Shown here piece after piece: positions 44,801-55,830 of a stretch of DNA of 64,000 nt. Made by a program: the position numbers and the translations under genes. The notes beneath the pieces were generated by a model that searched no databases, was not told the DNA's origin, and worked only from the letters and a program-made list of their open reading frames with translations. The stretch spans positions 21,312,027 to 21,376,026 of the forward strand of contig NC_132893.1 of assembly GCF_030463535.1 (NCBI RefSeq), read 5' to 3'. How positions within the stretch are numbered: the first letter of the stretch is position 1; the number at the start of each line of letters is the position of its first letter. Source of the stretch: Salminus brasiliensis. Taxonomy: Eukaryota; Chordata; Actinopteri; Characiformes; Bryconidae.

Positions 44801-47800
44801 AACACTTATCCTAACACTATTCAGCAGTAGTATTAGATGCAATTCAGATACGTACACATAAAGGGAAATTAGATTTCTTTATTAAGTATTGCCATAACGT
44901 TATACATGCTAATGGCAATCAATTCCTTTTTCTTACATGATCTGCAAAATACATGATTAACTTACTCACTTTTCCAGGCATCAAAATGTCACTTTCCTCT
45001 CATGGCTGTCATGTGCTCCCCTGTCAGTCTTTCCATGGGTAGATCGTAAAGAAGTGTTACCTTGTGACATTGGCTGTTGTAGTTATATATATATATAGTT
45101 GTCATGAACATTAGGTTATTTCTTTTGTAATAGTATTTCTAACACAAATCTATAATCTGCGGACACACACCCACTTCTGAATAAAGAATCACCCATCAAT
45201 GAAACATTAAAAAGGTCAAACAAACTGAAACCTAATAGAAATATCAGCAAAATTAGATAATAAAGAAAAACAAATATGCATAATCTAACCTAGATTAATA
45301 TATTCTTAATCTGCATCTTCCAGAGTTTAAGGGGCATTAAAGAAAAGATAAAATAATATTTTTATTAATGTATAGCCAAACAGAGGTTTTGGAGCATGCT
45401 GTTGGCCTCGCTGTTGAATATGGAATGGCGGTAGAATGGCAGTGGTTGGTGTGGCGCAACAGACAACACCTTTACCTGACAGTGAGCTACCACTCCACAT
45501 TGGAGACCGGGGTTCAATTCCTGGTCTGGGTGACTATGCTGCGCTACACTAATAAGAATTGGAACAAGACTTCCAATTCTACATTGGCCCTCCTCTGTAA
45601 TATGAGTAACCTTGTAAGTCGCTCTGGATAAGAGCGTCAGCTAAATGCTGTAAATGTAAATAGAATGTAGTTGCCCATCGTACATTTCCAAATGCTCAAA
45701 AAGACTCATGAAAATGAGTTCTAAAAATGGCACATGCAATTAAATGATTTTCAGGATTGATCTAAGGCACACTTGTGACACAATGCAAATTGTATGTGGT
45801 CATATGTGATAACATCCATGAAATCACAGAGAAAAAGTTGTGATTAACATGACTGGCACAATGAATGGCACAGGGACACAGCTGCAGGGGGTGCACAGGG
45901 TGCATTGCCAACTCAAAAGAGTTGTCTCATTAGTTTGCAAATCGCTTCTCAAATGAAATAGCATCCATTGAAAGTTTATCCATTGAAAGCAAAATTTTCC
46001 TACCCAACTCCTTCACGTAAATACGCTCTTAAAAAGAAATGTTCCACAGTAATTCTAGACGTGGATGTGCGGTTCTAGAGAACCTGGCGACTCAGTCGAC
46101 TTATTGCGTTATATGTATTATATGTTAATTACAGTAGAGCCGAGCAGAGGTTTTGGAGCTGCTATTAGCCACTTTGTCGAATATAGTTGCCTATTGCACA
46201 TATGTACATGTCCACCCAAGAAGAGATTTCTGGTAATATCACTGACTGTCACACGACACTCCTTAAAAAAAAAAAAAAGACATCAGGTAAAAGACTATTT
46301 TAGAGACCCAAAAGTTAAAGCAAGAACGTGCTGCCCAACCCAAGACTGGCTGTGCAGTTCTAAGGAAACAAACATGATTTTGGAGATGCTATTGGCCTCT
46401 TTTTGGAAAACACTTCTTTAGAAATTAAATATAATTTAAAAGAATACTTTAGGGAAGCAAAAGTGCTTTTAAAAATGACATCCAGTAAAAAATTACTTTA
46501 GGGAACCAAAAGTACTTTTAAAGCAAGAATGAGCTGCAAAGCCCCTCACGCAAACAGTTCTCAGTAGTTCTAGGCTTGGCTGTACAGTTCTAACGGGACC
46601 ACATAAGAATCTGTTGAGTATGCATTCCTTATGTTTACTGTTATATTATATTTGAAGTATAGGAGGTATTGAAGAAAAGAAGAAAATAATATGTTCATTA
46701 TTACAGAGGCAACCAGAGAGGTTTTGGAGCTGTTATTGGCCTCTTTTTAGGTTGAATGTAGTTGCACATATCACATCCACATGCAGAGTTTGGAAAACAT
46801 TCATAATTTTAGAGAACCAAAAGTCCTTTTAAAGCAAAAATGTGCTGCCCAGCCCCTTCACATATATACACTTAAAAATAGGTTCCTTAGTAGTTCTAGG
46901 CGCAGTGGAGTGCAGATATCCTTATATTCACTGAGATAAAATGGTAAGTTCATTACTGTAGAGGCAAGCAGAGGTTTTGGAGCTGCTATTGGGGTTTTTA
47001 TCAAGTTGAATGTAGGTGCCCATCCTACATACCCAAATGCTGAGTTTGGAAAACATTCATAATTTTAGAGAACCAAAAGTCCCTTTAAAGCAAGAATGTG
47101 CTGCCCAGCCCCTTCACATGAATACACAATTAAAAATAGGTTCCTTAGTAGTTCTAGGTGCAGTGGAGTGCAGATATCCTTATATTCACTGAGATAAAAC
47201 GGTAAGTTCTTTATTGTAGAGGCAAGCAGAGGTTTTGGAGCTGCTATTGTTTTTTTTTTATCAAGTCGAATTTAGGTGCCCATCCTACATACCCAAATGC
47301 TGAGTTTGGAAACCACTTCTTTAAAGCTAATGTCCATTGGAAGATTATTTTAGGGAACTAAAACCCAGAAATGTGCTGCCCAGCCTCTTAACATTAGCAT
47401 ATTCTTTAAAATAAAGGTTTCTCACTAGTTCTAGGCAGTTCTGCTCATGTTGTTAAACCTTCACATTATATGAAGGTTCTTTCAATTTTAAAAGGTTATA
47501 AAAGGTTCTTCGCATTCACACATTTGGAGTGAATTAACAATGCTCTTTAGGCAAGAAAGCATGTCTTTATGGTCTCGCCTCAAAATAAACTACCTTTCTG
47601 GCACCTTCATTTTGAAGAGTGTAGTCAATGAAGTGGCAGAACACATCCTCGAAGAGAATGAATGTAAACCCGATGAGTTATTCACAAACACATCTCTACA
47701 TGTACTCACTATCTGGGAGTAAAATCTTGAACAGAAAGCAAAAGTAGGCTGACTTTAAAGCCATAGATACTCATGTAAAGACTCTTTTCGTTGTAGAAGA

Positions 47801-47996
47801 ATCTGTCAGGAAACAGTTGAACGCTGTCTATTACCAGGCAGTTCACATTAGTTACATCAAGAACACTATACTTGGGCAGCAGAAGCACCACAATAATCAA
47901 GCTGGTAGCACAATACAGTGTCTTACCTGAGAGTGAAGCAGAAGACAAAAGAAAAAGTGGTATAAAATAAGATGAGTACAGATCAACAGCGAACAT
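35455..47996 (-). CDS. receptor B1: CD28-like V + C2-like Ig receptor with YEN tail, complete
   Basis: Exons in transcript order: 47996-47927 (signal MFAVDLYSSYFIPLFLLSSA), 42392-42084 (V), 41941-41666 (C2-like), 39655-39551 (TM), 35627-35455 (tail, stop TAA). They sum to 933 bp (310 aa), all junctions phase 1. The V domain has B-strand Cys VLPC, C-strand Trp FKWKK, a second pair ALC...HNC, F-strand VYNC, then SVTKVIPPPAEE. The second domain has LLCSLEGLSPEQVNFTW, HLC and VICHAS, a short C2-type domain with an extra Cys pair as in CD2/SLAM-type D2. TM is IPWLLIASIIGGCVGLLLIL. The tail carries NKVYENLNF and C-terminal CIYEN. YxN fits the GRB2-family SH2 consensus; neither site is a strict ITIM. 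The 5.5-kb first intron holds a tandem array. A surface immune receptor is inferred. Confidence 0.75.
35738..36015 (+). mobile_element. L2-like LINE reverse transcriptase scrap (+)
   Basis: Translates as LLDLTPALEIVNHEILIHHI and, after an insertion, VPQGS...PFLLSLYILPLG with a stop. These are LINE RT motifs. The intervening 35870-35925 carries a SINE tail (GTGACAAATATGTGCAACTT). Confidence 0.7.
36205..36480 (+). mobile_element. second copy of the 9325-9775 element
   Basis: TTGGAGTAACTGTCTCTACTGTCCAGG through CCACAAACATTTGGACATAC matches the riox2 intron copy with an internal deletion. Confidence 0.7.
36490..37300 (-). mobile_element. L2-like LINE reverse transcriptase relic (-)
   Basis: On the - strand HADDTQIKLFLSPDN is the decayed (Y/F)ADD catalytic motif of LINE RT. 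Further on, LQEFKQDEKNIPAVLKTLYW matches the C-terminal LINE region. Several stops. It lies in the last intron of B1. Confidence 0.75.
37301..39550 (-). other. B1 last intron, remainder
   Basis: AT-rich. Contains (GT)n at 38770-38812 and a short (GA)n at about 39057-39077. No exon is supported. Confidence 0.5.
38770..38812. repeat. (GT)n microsatellite
   Basis: About 20 GT units on the + strand. Confidence 0.9.
40795..40955 (+). repeat. R1 repeat copy
   Basis: Contains AATGGACCAATAGAATTTCA, a (TA)n insertion and TTCTCCTGTAAAGTAGATTT, as in the R1 body. Confidence 0.6.
41223..41315 (-). CDS. alternative TM exon in the B1 locus
   Basis: 93 bp, phase 1 on both sides, acceptor CCCTCCCAGCAG| and donor CACA|GTGAAG. 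It reads AHILLQKE then VAVLVLLLVIVLVTVSGLCL and TYH, a clear membrane span. It sits 350 bp downstream of the B1 C2-like exon. Its length equals the B3 TM exon and its phases equal all other TM exons here. It could be an alternative TM or a leftover from a neighbouring gene. Splicing to the tail at 35627 would stay in frame. Confidence 0.45.
43340..44830. repeat. pair of direct duplicated blocks about 1.1 kb apart
   Basis: 43345-43600 and 44457-44800 share AAGACTGTGCTTATGTTAT, ATCCAGGTAGTCCCAAATGG and CCATCACAACCAGTTTTGTG in the same order. The second copy has an insertion of about 150 bp. Confidence 0.75.
45113..45370. repeat. block duplicated at 48353-48595
   Basis: Both copies share ATAGTATTTCTAAC, TGAATAAAGAATCA and CATCTTCCAGAGTTTAAG in order. 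They lie either side of the B1 signal-peptide exon. Confidence 0.7.
45370..47440. repeat. roughly 250-bp tandem array in B1 intron 1
   Basis: AGAGGTTTTGGAGC recurs at about 45382, 46146, 46720, 46970 and 47228. Shared unit parts are CCCAAATGCTGAGTTTGGAA, GCCCAGCCCCTTCACAT and GGTTCCTTAGTAGTTCTAGG. The last two periods are about 250-258 bp; earlier ones are stretched by insertions including a SINE. Confidence 0.8.
45448..45660 (+). mobile_element. tRNA-derived SINE
   Basis: A box TGGCGCAACAG at 45452-45462, B box GGTTCAATTCC at 45511-45521, and the fish SINE/LINE tail AAGTCGCTCTGGATAAGAGC followed by GCTAAATG. Inserted into a tandem-array unit. Confidence 0.85.
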
Positions 47997-48352
47997 GTTG
48001 ACCACACAACACTATAAGCCTTTTCCTCTGTTTCTCTGAGCGAGATGGCAGATAAGTCAACCACTCTCCCACACACTCATCAACACAATGTCCTATCTTG
48101 ATATGCTAACACGTCAAACTTCCACAAGACAAGTGACGAAACCACTGAGCTGTCTTTGCTTTCAGTAAAACCAGGAACTTGTCATTGCATTACACAGCTC
48201 TCAGCTATGTGCAGATTAGTATTGTGTTTACACTGAAGTCTTTTAAACAGACCAGACCAATAAAAGATTAATGATCTGTGGGACATTGACTCAGAACCCT
48301 GTGGTGTTTAAGTTTGTGTATACAGACACATAATATATTTAATACCTGAGCT

Positions 48353-48595
48353 ATTTCTTTTGGAATAGTATTTCTAACATTAATTTATAACCTGTGGACT
48401 CACCTACATCTGAATAAAGAATCATATATACCCATAAAAGGTGAAAAATAAAAAAGTCCAAATGAAAGATCAGCAAAATTGAACAATTATGAGACCTAAC
48501 ATGTGCACATAATATAACCTAAATTAATATATTCCTAATCAGCATCTTCCAGAGTTTAAGAAAATATAAAATAATATGTTTATTAATGTAGATGC
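48353..48595. repeat. copy of the 45113-45370 block
   Basis: See the partner block. Same order of shared motifs, ending TTATTAATGTA in both. Confidence 0.7.
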
Positions 48596-50440
48596 AGGAC
48601 CACTTTTATTAGACATACACAAACGTGTACACAAAATAAAAGGATAGCTGAAATTTGTGGTTGTTTTTGTGTGTCCCATCTTTCCTGGGAAATGCCTCAC
48701 TGGAACACAGGAACTGCACAGCTAATGACCTCAGATGACACTGTAATGTACTGTACAAAATTTTCATCAAGAACAAACACTTCATCCTTTCTATTCAGAC
48801 AAGAGAATTCTATTTACAATACCATGTGACGGGAGAGGGGGGTAGTTCCCCTGTCTGTTTTGTGTGACAGGGTGGTTGGGTTGAGCTTGACAGACCCTGT
48901 CTACCATGAAAAAGCAACACATAAATAATGTGAAAGGATTGTTAATGATAAGGGTCTGCTACAAAAGATTATATGAATTTTGTCATATTTTAGATGCAGA
49001 TATCATGTTGGTTCCTACAGAAATGTAAATGTGGTCATATGAATGTACAATTAACAATAGCATGTCATTCTTTAAGAAACAGTGTTTTCTCAGATCATGT
49101 TAACAAGAACACTTGAGTTGATAGCTTTAAACTTTAAGGAAACATTCTTTGGCAGATTTTTTGTGCAACAGATGTTGAAGACGCAAATGGCATGCGCTTT
49201 AGCAATCATTTCAGGGTATTTTCAGTGTTGTGTTAGCTTTACGGTAGGTGTGGTTTTCTAGCCAAAACACAGACAGTCAAAGCTCGTAACAGACAATGAA
49301 ACCTTAAAATTAAAGCCCAACTCTGAACATTGCTGGATGAGCCTGTTAGCTGCCGAGCTGGTTGTTCTTACCAGAAGTGAGGAAATATGGTTCCTAGATG
49401 CTTTGAAATCCTCTCTTGGATGACTCAAAGTGTTGTAATTGAATTTTAACATGAAAAAAGATCCCATTGAAGGTGCCATCGGTTTCTGTCAGGCAGGTCG
49501 TCAGTGGCTGCCTATTAAGCCTCCATTTATAAGTGAGATTGTCTCCTACAGCAAACCGTGGCTTAGCTTTTTCTTCAGTATTTTTTGAGCATGTTTGCAG
49601 GATGCATTTATGCATAATTGCAGCCCACTGAATGTGTGTGTGTGTGTGGTGGAAGTGTGTACCCTGTAACTAGACCATCTTTGTGCTTTCTTAATTTTTT
49701 CTGCCAGTATGTAATTGTTTGTATCATCAGCTATGTTTAGTCATTTTACAGTAATATTGCAGGTTTACATAGATGTTGCATGTTTGCCTTTATTTGTATC
49801 CCAAAACTGAGGATTAAGACTTAAAGACCAATATTTATTTAAACCAACATTGTTTTGTAGTTCCAAAAATGTCATCTTAGTGAAGTAAATATTTTATTGG
49901 TACTGTGAGAGAAACCATGAATTAAACTTTAACATATAACTATAAATTCATGATTGAAATTTTGAATTTTTTTTTCAATGACCTTTAAAAGAATGACAGT
50001 TTGCATTTCACTTTTCAACCTAGATTTCAAATGTAGAGATGTCTGGCAAAGTCATCAGTTTTTGCTGGTTGGCACAACATAGTAAATAAAATTCTTATAA
50101 AGTGAAGTAGTGGTAGTTTTTACTTTGAACACTATGGGCCAGCCCGCCATATGAGGATTAAGCCTAGTCCTGGACTACACAGCATTCTGAGTGGAGATTA
50201 TTTCCTATTGAAAAAAATAAACAGTCCATGACTGGGCTAAATTCTTGCCTGAGAAACCAGATCTGTCATATGATATGATTCATGATCTCATGAAATAAAG
50301 AACTGAGTTAAACACTGGCTAGAAAAGGGACTTTTCACACATATAATTAAAGACAGTTCTTTTTATGGATTACTTTATTTTTGTCTGTGTATAAAGACAT
50401 AATTACATAATCACATATAAACAAACCAAAGCTTTCAGTA
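48596..50440. other. spacer between B1 and B2
   Basis: Contains an inverted copy (48757-48908) of the element core at 50515-50680 and a common fish repeat near 50155-50260 (CTAGTCCTGGACTA). No exon is supported. The 49258-49615 frames resemble nothing known. Confidence 0.45.
48757..48908 (+). repeat. inverted copy of the 50515-50680 core
   Basis: ATTCAGACAAGAGAATTCTA and TTGGGTTGAGCTTGACAGAC are reverse complements of the 50.6-kb sequence. The copy has lost the outer arms. Confidence 0.8.
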
Positions 50441-50780
50441 TTGCAAGAGGTCAGTACTGCAAGAGATGTGTGGCACTTTGTCAAAGCAATTTCAAAATTT
50501 TCATCAAGAACAAACACTTTTTCATGGTAGACAGGGTCTGTCAAGCTCAACCCAACCACCCCGTCACACAAAACAGACAGGGGAAATACCCCCCCCCCTT
50601 CCCCCCCGTCACATGGTATTGTAAATAGAATTCTCTTGTCTGAATAGAAAGGATGAAGTGTTTGTTTTTGATGAAAATTTTGTAATTGCTTTGACAAAGT
50701 GCCACACATCTCTTGCAGTACTGACCTCTTGCAAGAGGTCAGTACTGCAAGAGATGTGTGGCACTTTGTCAAAGCAATTT
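50441..50780. mobile_element. inverted-repeat element with a zero-loop palindrome
   Basis: Arm a 50441-50520 (starts TTGCAAGAGGTCAGTACTGC), core 50521-50655, reverse-complement arm a' 50656-50734, then a third part-arm 50729-50780. a' and the third arm abut as a palindrome with about 48-bp arms centred on TTGCAA. The core has G/C homopolymers. No transposase. Confidence 0.8.
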
Positions 50781-50854
50781 CCAGCTTCCAGTGTTGAAAT
50801 TCCCAGCATACTGTGATAGATATCTTTCTCTCTGTTGTGGTGGTCATCTAACAT
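50729..50854 (-). CDS. possible B2 tail exon, interrupted
   Basis: After an acceptor-like GTGAGCAG the - strand reads MLDDHHNREKDIYHSMLGIS, then LEAGNCFDKVPHISCSTDLLQ, where the palindrome begins. YHSM fits YxxM. The intact arm at 50441 would end the frame with Tyr-stop. Phase does not fit direct splicing from the B2 TM exon, so at least one intermediate exon is needed. Weak. Confidence 0.25.
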
Positions 50855-52150
50855 CTGCTCACAGTTTCATTCTGAAGGTCCACTGGTCGTGACATGGATG
50901 TGAAGGCTCTTGCTCACTTACCTGCAGGATGTGGTTAACAATTCTCATAAAAGCATCACATAAACAAGTACCGACATACAGACAAAGATGCTAAATTGGT
51001 GCCATTGCTCACGGCACCAACAGTAAATTTAAATAACCGAATAAAAACTAAATACTCCATTAGCTCGGTATTTGCTTTTTTGTTCTACAGATGAGTCATG
51101 ATGTGATGTTATAACACAGTCTAGTCAGCTATGTTACCAGAAACAAGCCAGTGCAAGCCAGACATGAGTACTTTGGAGAACATATCCTCTGGTTGACACT
51201 GGATAGCACCACATATCAAGGAAGCAGTAGAACAAATAGTCAGATGAAAACATTGGTCTGTTAGCTAGTTGCCAGATGTGGGACTGTAAGTATTGTCATG
51301 GTCAGTCACATGGAGGGTGTTTTCCATAGTGAGCTACTAAAAGAATGATGAAATAGGTGAAGTAAGCAGTAGAATAAATGGTCAGATAAAGTGAGATAAT
51401 GGAGTATGACCATGACTAACTATGACTCGGTACATGGAAGTGACATGCTGTAAACCTTAAACACTGTTGTGTCCTTGTTGATGAAAAAATCTAGCATAAC
51501 CAAAACTGGGCTGTAAAACTGCCAAGTTCCAAAACACCAAAACTCTCACATAACAGTCTGAATTTGGGAGATGTGATAGTGGCTTTTCCTGTGCCAGTAT
51601 CCACAGAAGGGTGAATCTGCTAGACTAAATCCTAAAAATCCCCTATATCCCAAACTGCAAACTGGATTACCTTAGTCTAGAACTAACCCCACATCAGAAA
51701 GGGAACTTAAAAGTGCTGTTTAGCCAAAGGAAGCCAAACCCAGGCAGTGAGCGGGTGCTAAACGGGTGCTAGGCTAAAAGCTAACCAGCTACAATCTCAT
51801 CAGCTAGCTTACTAGGCAGTGACACCAAGAGGACCGCAACAGTATCCGTTAAGACAAGGTTTGGTTACAGGGCTAAAATCAAAGCTACGCTTCAAGGCTC
51901 CTGTGAGTCACTGCAGTGCTGTAAACCAGCCAATGAAAGAGCTTATCATATTATTTCCACAAGCCCTTCATATAGGGAAAATCAGCTTGAGTCAATTAGA
52001 GGCAAAATATGATTCTACTGGTGTGGCGCTGCAATACCGGTACACACAATGGATCACCTGGCACTATGCCAGTGTCTTTTAAATAACACCCTAATATTGC
52101 ATGTAAAAAGAGTGGGTAAACAATGATAGAAATGAAGGTTTGGGTCTTAC
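50855..52150. other. B2 downstream intron or spacer
   Basis: No supported exon. A donor-like CCTGCAG|GTAAGT (-) near 50920 has a homologous position in B3 near 59245. The rest is unremarkable. Confidence 0.35.
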
Positions 52151-55121
52151 GAGAATAAATTAAATATATTATCCAAATGACTGTGATGGAGCTGATGAAG
52201 AGGCCGATCCAGAACAGATGAATAGCTGTGAGGTGAGGTGAGTGAGGTGAGTCTGAAAGTAGACAAAGTGGACAACATGTGAACAATACATCAGCAATGA
52301 CTCTGAATCTCAAAAAGCATCCTGAATATGAAAAGGCAATGGAAGCTTAAGTAAATACATTTGGGTGATGCCATAAAAGAACCACTTTTGGATTGCAGAA
52401 GAATCATAAGTGTGTGTAAAGAATGTTGATGTAAAGCTTCTTAAGGTTTCTTCATACACTCATACTCGTAAAAGTTATAGAAATTGAAAATATTGTAAGG
52501 AAATGAGATTTGTGTTTTTTTAAAGGAGCAAAGTCAATGCTACCGTTCATAGTGTATGATCAGGGGTCAGCGGACCTAAAACTCAACATTTTTTGTGTTG
52601 CAAACTACAAAAATGTATGCAAAAGTAAAATATTTGGAGTCTACAAAAAAGTTCATAAATGTATTTAATGCTGGTATATTTTCAATTCTAAATTTGACAT
52701 ACACTCATAATGGCACTCGTCAATGTCATGTTGGCTATTGCTGAATTCTTTACACTTTTTGTTTTCTGGGTCAGAAAAAAACAATTTTGGTGCTTAAAGT
52801 TTGTTCTTTTTTTTCCCCTGAAACTAACACAGTGTCAGTTATACCTACATGGTCCAAAATACACATACAGCACACCTAATGTTTGGTTAAATGCCCTTTA
52901 GCAAGTTGTACCTTCACCAAATGCTTTTGGTAGCCAACAACAAGCTTCTGGCAGACTCTGGTTGGATATTTGACCACTGTTCTAGGCAGAATTGTTAAAG
53001 CTCTGTTACATTGGTTAATTTACTGGCACAATTCATGGCAGGTCTGTGCTTTGGTGGCTCTTGAGTTGTTCCTGGCCCTCTGAACTAATTTCCTGTCAGC
53101 TGAGGCTGACGGTTGGGATCTTTCATCACCACTGAATTAATAATAAACTAAATGTGTGTATGGATATTTTTGACCCTGTGTTCATTTCACAAATCCCCCC
53201 AAGATTGAAGACTTGTTTTTCTATTAAAGATATGTTGGACACTTATTCTGCCCCAGAATAATTTCAATAAATCACTGAAAGCCAAATAAAACCATGACAT
53301 GTATGTCCATAATAAGTGTATGTGAACATCTGACTCTAACTGTATGTTGATAAACTTCATATCACAACTTTCCTTATGTACTGAGCTGTGATAGAATGTG
53401 ATACATTTATGCCACCATGGGGCAAGTGTAATTTCTTGCTGTCTGCAAGGGCTCAGATTTCTTTAACAGATTAAAATTGCCCACCTTTATCTGTGCGTGG
53501 AAGTGTGATGTTCTTGCTGTAGAGCGTGTGGGTGCTGGAGAAGCTGGCGTGGCAGGTGATCGTGTCTCCTTCTGTCCAGTGCGGCTTGCAGAGATGCAGT
53601 GTGCTATTTAAGCCAGTGGGGATGTTCTGGTGAAGAAGCTGCTCAGATCCTCTGGTCCAGGTGAAGTTCACCTGCTCTGGACTCAAATCCTCCAGAGAAC
53701 AGAGCAGATCCACACAGCTGAGATCACTGCTGTTCATCTGCTCTATGGTAAGAACTGAGAGGGGACAGTGTTGAGTAGACAACACCAGGCTTTAGGAAAC
53801 TCACACACACAGAACTTGTAGAACTTTACAGAAAGAACACGGTAAACACAGTACTGCTGTCTGACTGAAAGTAAAGTGAGTGACAAACTGGTCTTAATTA
53901 TTGACTGTCAGTAGACACAAGAAAAGAGAAGAAGAGTGTAATCACCAGTAACTTGAAGACTCAGGACTAAAAATTTCTCCTCTGCTGGTGGGGGGATCAC
54001 TTTGGTCACAGAACAGTTATAAACACCAGCATCGCTGCTTCTCACATCAGTTATAATCAGTCCGATAGGTTCTTCATTTACTTTAAACCGAGACTGGCAG
54101 TAGTCACGCTTAGTCTTGTTTTTTTCTAAAAATTTTTTACAGAGAAATGACTTTCCATCCTTTTTCCACATAAAACTAACCTTCTCACTGGTTGGAAACA
54201 GTGAGGGACACAGCAGGACAACACGCTCTCCTCTGGATGCTGTAATAACCTTCTGTGCACCTGCAGAGTAAAAAAGGTGATTATTGCACTATAAAGTACA
54301 CATAGCTTGAGGAAATATGTCTGTCTGAAATATGTCACACACCATTACCATCACCATTACACAATGATAGTCACAGTAATCTTTTCGTAATCTTTAGAAT
54401 GTTGTATATACACTAAAAACTACCAAGAAGAAATCTGCATTTGTCTTGGGTAGGGGTGTAACGAGACTTGCTTTCATGCAAAAGGCATGAAACTCACACA
54501 CAATGGACACACAGTGAACAGGCTTACATGGCTAACGCACATAGGTATCAGTGCCACAAGAGCGCAGAGGAAAGTAATTAACAGTTGGTGTAGCAACAAG
54601 AGAGCAACAGCACCACCTTTTTAGCTCCATTTATGGCCAACTTAAAAATTCATAATGAATGGACCAATAAAAATTACTTGGAATGGAGTTTTTTTTACAT
54701 TGATGGCCAATAAAAGTTTTTTTTTTGTAAAGTCGCCATTTAGGAGATCATGACTATGGCGTTACAAAGGTCCCTCTGGATGAGACCACCAGCCAAACGT
54801 CGCTTCATGGACCTAAAGCTGAGATTCGTAATGCCATAGTGCAGGCACATCTGTAGAGGACCTATAGTCAAGCAATTAACGTCCGACCCCTTCATACACA
54901 CTCATTTCCCAAGCTTCTTAAATCGTTTTTGGGAGTAATAACACAAGCAGAACTTTAAACAGAGCTAGACTTACGGTCACTCTGGATTTGTGAGGACATT
55001 GTTGAACACAGAACATCAGATGTTTAAAAGGGGAATTAACTTGAATGGTCCTACCTGTGAGTGCAGCAGAAGATACCAAGATAAAACCAAGAAGAAAATA
55101 CGATAACCAAACTGAGAACAT
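52151..55121 (-). CDS. receptor B2: CD28-like V + C2-like Ig receptor, tail unresolved
   Basis: Exons in transcript order: 55121-55055 (signal MFSVWLSYFLLGFILVSSAA), 54260-53946 (V), 53754-53485 (C2-like), 52252-52151 (TM). They sum to 754 bp, ending phase 1 into an unresolved tail. V keeps LLC, FMWKK, the extra pair FLC...DYC, VYNC and VTKVIPPPAEE. The second domain keeps LLCSLEDLSPEQVNFTW and ITCHAS. TM is LFWIGLFISSITVIWIIYLI, unrelated to B1 but similar to B3. The V exon uses a donor six bases further on than B1 (G|GTGATT), adding two residues. Ectodomain near-identical to B1. No stop codon could be assigned, so the 3' end is open. Confidence 0.65.
52253..53484 (-). other. B2 intron between C2-like and TM exons
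   Basis: Contains MITE-type ends near 52360-52480 and a possible transposon relic at 52930-53125 (TCCTGTCAGCTGAGGCTGAC). No exon. Confidence 0.45.
54645..54745 (+). repeat. R1 repeat fragment
   Basis: ATAATGAATGGACCAATAAAAA with TGTAAAGTCGCCATTTAGGA, matching R1. Lies in B2 intron 1. Confidence 0.5.
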
Positions 55122-55689
55122 GTTGATCACAAGACCCTGAGCCTTTTCCTCTGAATGTGTGACAGACTAGTTATGGTAGTATATCAGCCACTCCCCAGCA
55201 CACACTCCTCAATCTAGTGTTCTCACCCACTCACGTCTAGAAGTTGTAGGGGACAGGACAAATAACGAGAAACGACTGAAAGAATGAGGAACATCTATCC
55301 CCAGACACAGATTAGGGTCAGTGTTCACAATGGACTCATTAGAAACCAAAAAAACAGTAGAACAAACACACAAAATAAAATGATCTGGAAATTGTAGTTA
55401 TTTATTGTCAGTCAGTCAATCTGTACAGCACCCCCCAAGGTTCTGCTTTCTGAGGAACACAGAAGCACAGGAAACACACACCATCACCATCACCATTACA
55501 CAATGACAGTCACAGTAATCTTTTCATAAACCCCTCTTAACCCATTTAACACAAAAAGGTTATTACACACTAAGGTGTATTATTCTGTCCAGACTGTTAG
55601 GACTGTTTTTAGTAATAGCAGTTTGTAATTATACTTTCGGCCTGCCGACGAGCCATGGGCTTTTAAAGTGGTTAATTATCAATGGAAGT

Positions 55690-55830
55690 CAATGTAAAAA
55701 TATTTTGGAACATTTCTATTGGTCCATTCATTATAATATTATGACAGGATGTAAAGCATTCAAAGATTCACATTATGTCAAAAAGTGAGAATACAAAAAT
55801 CGTCATACAAGGTTTTTGCGTGCCAGCTCA
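55690..55830 (-). repeat. R1 repeat copy
   Basis: ATGGAAGTCAATGTAAAAAT and GGAACATTTCTATTGGTCCA, the reverse of the R1 body. Confidence 0.6.

Larger units (their letters stand above)
42393..47926 (-). other. B1 first intron
   Basis: Contains two homologous blocks (43340-43600 and 44455-44830), a block at 45113-45370 duplicated at 48353-48595, a SINE and a tandem array. No exon is supported. Confidence 0.5.

Noticed and set aside
45370-47440. CRISPR-like periodic repeats
   Set aside because: Eukaryotic context, period of about 250 bp, degenerate units, no short identical repeats with unique spacers.
49258-49615. Two overlapping - strand frames of 73 codons
   Set aside because: Checked as possible B2 tails; no phase-compatible acceptor, no tyrosine motif, no family match.
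50347-50847. 166-codon - strand frame
   Set aside because: It spans the inverted-repeat element and reads the same arm more than once; it is a product of the repeat structure.
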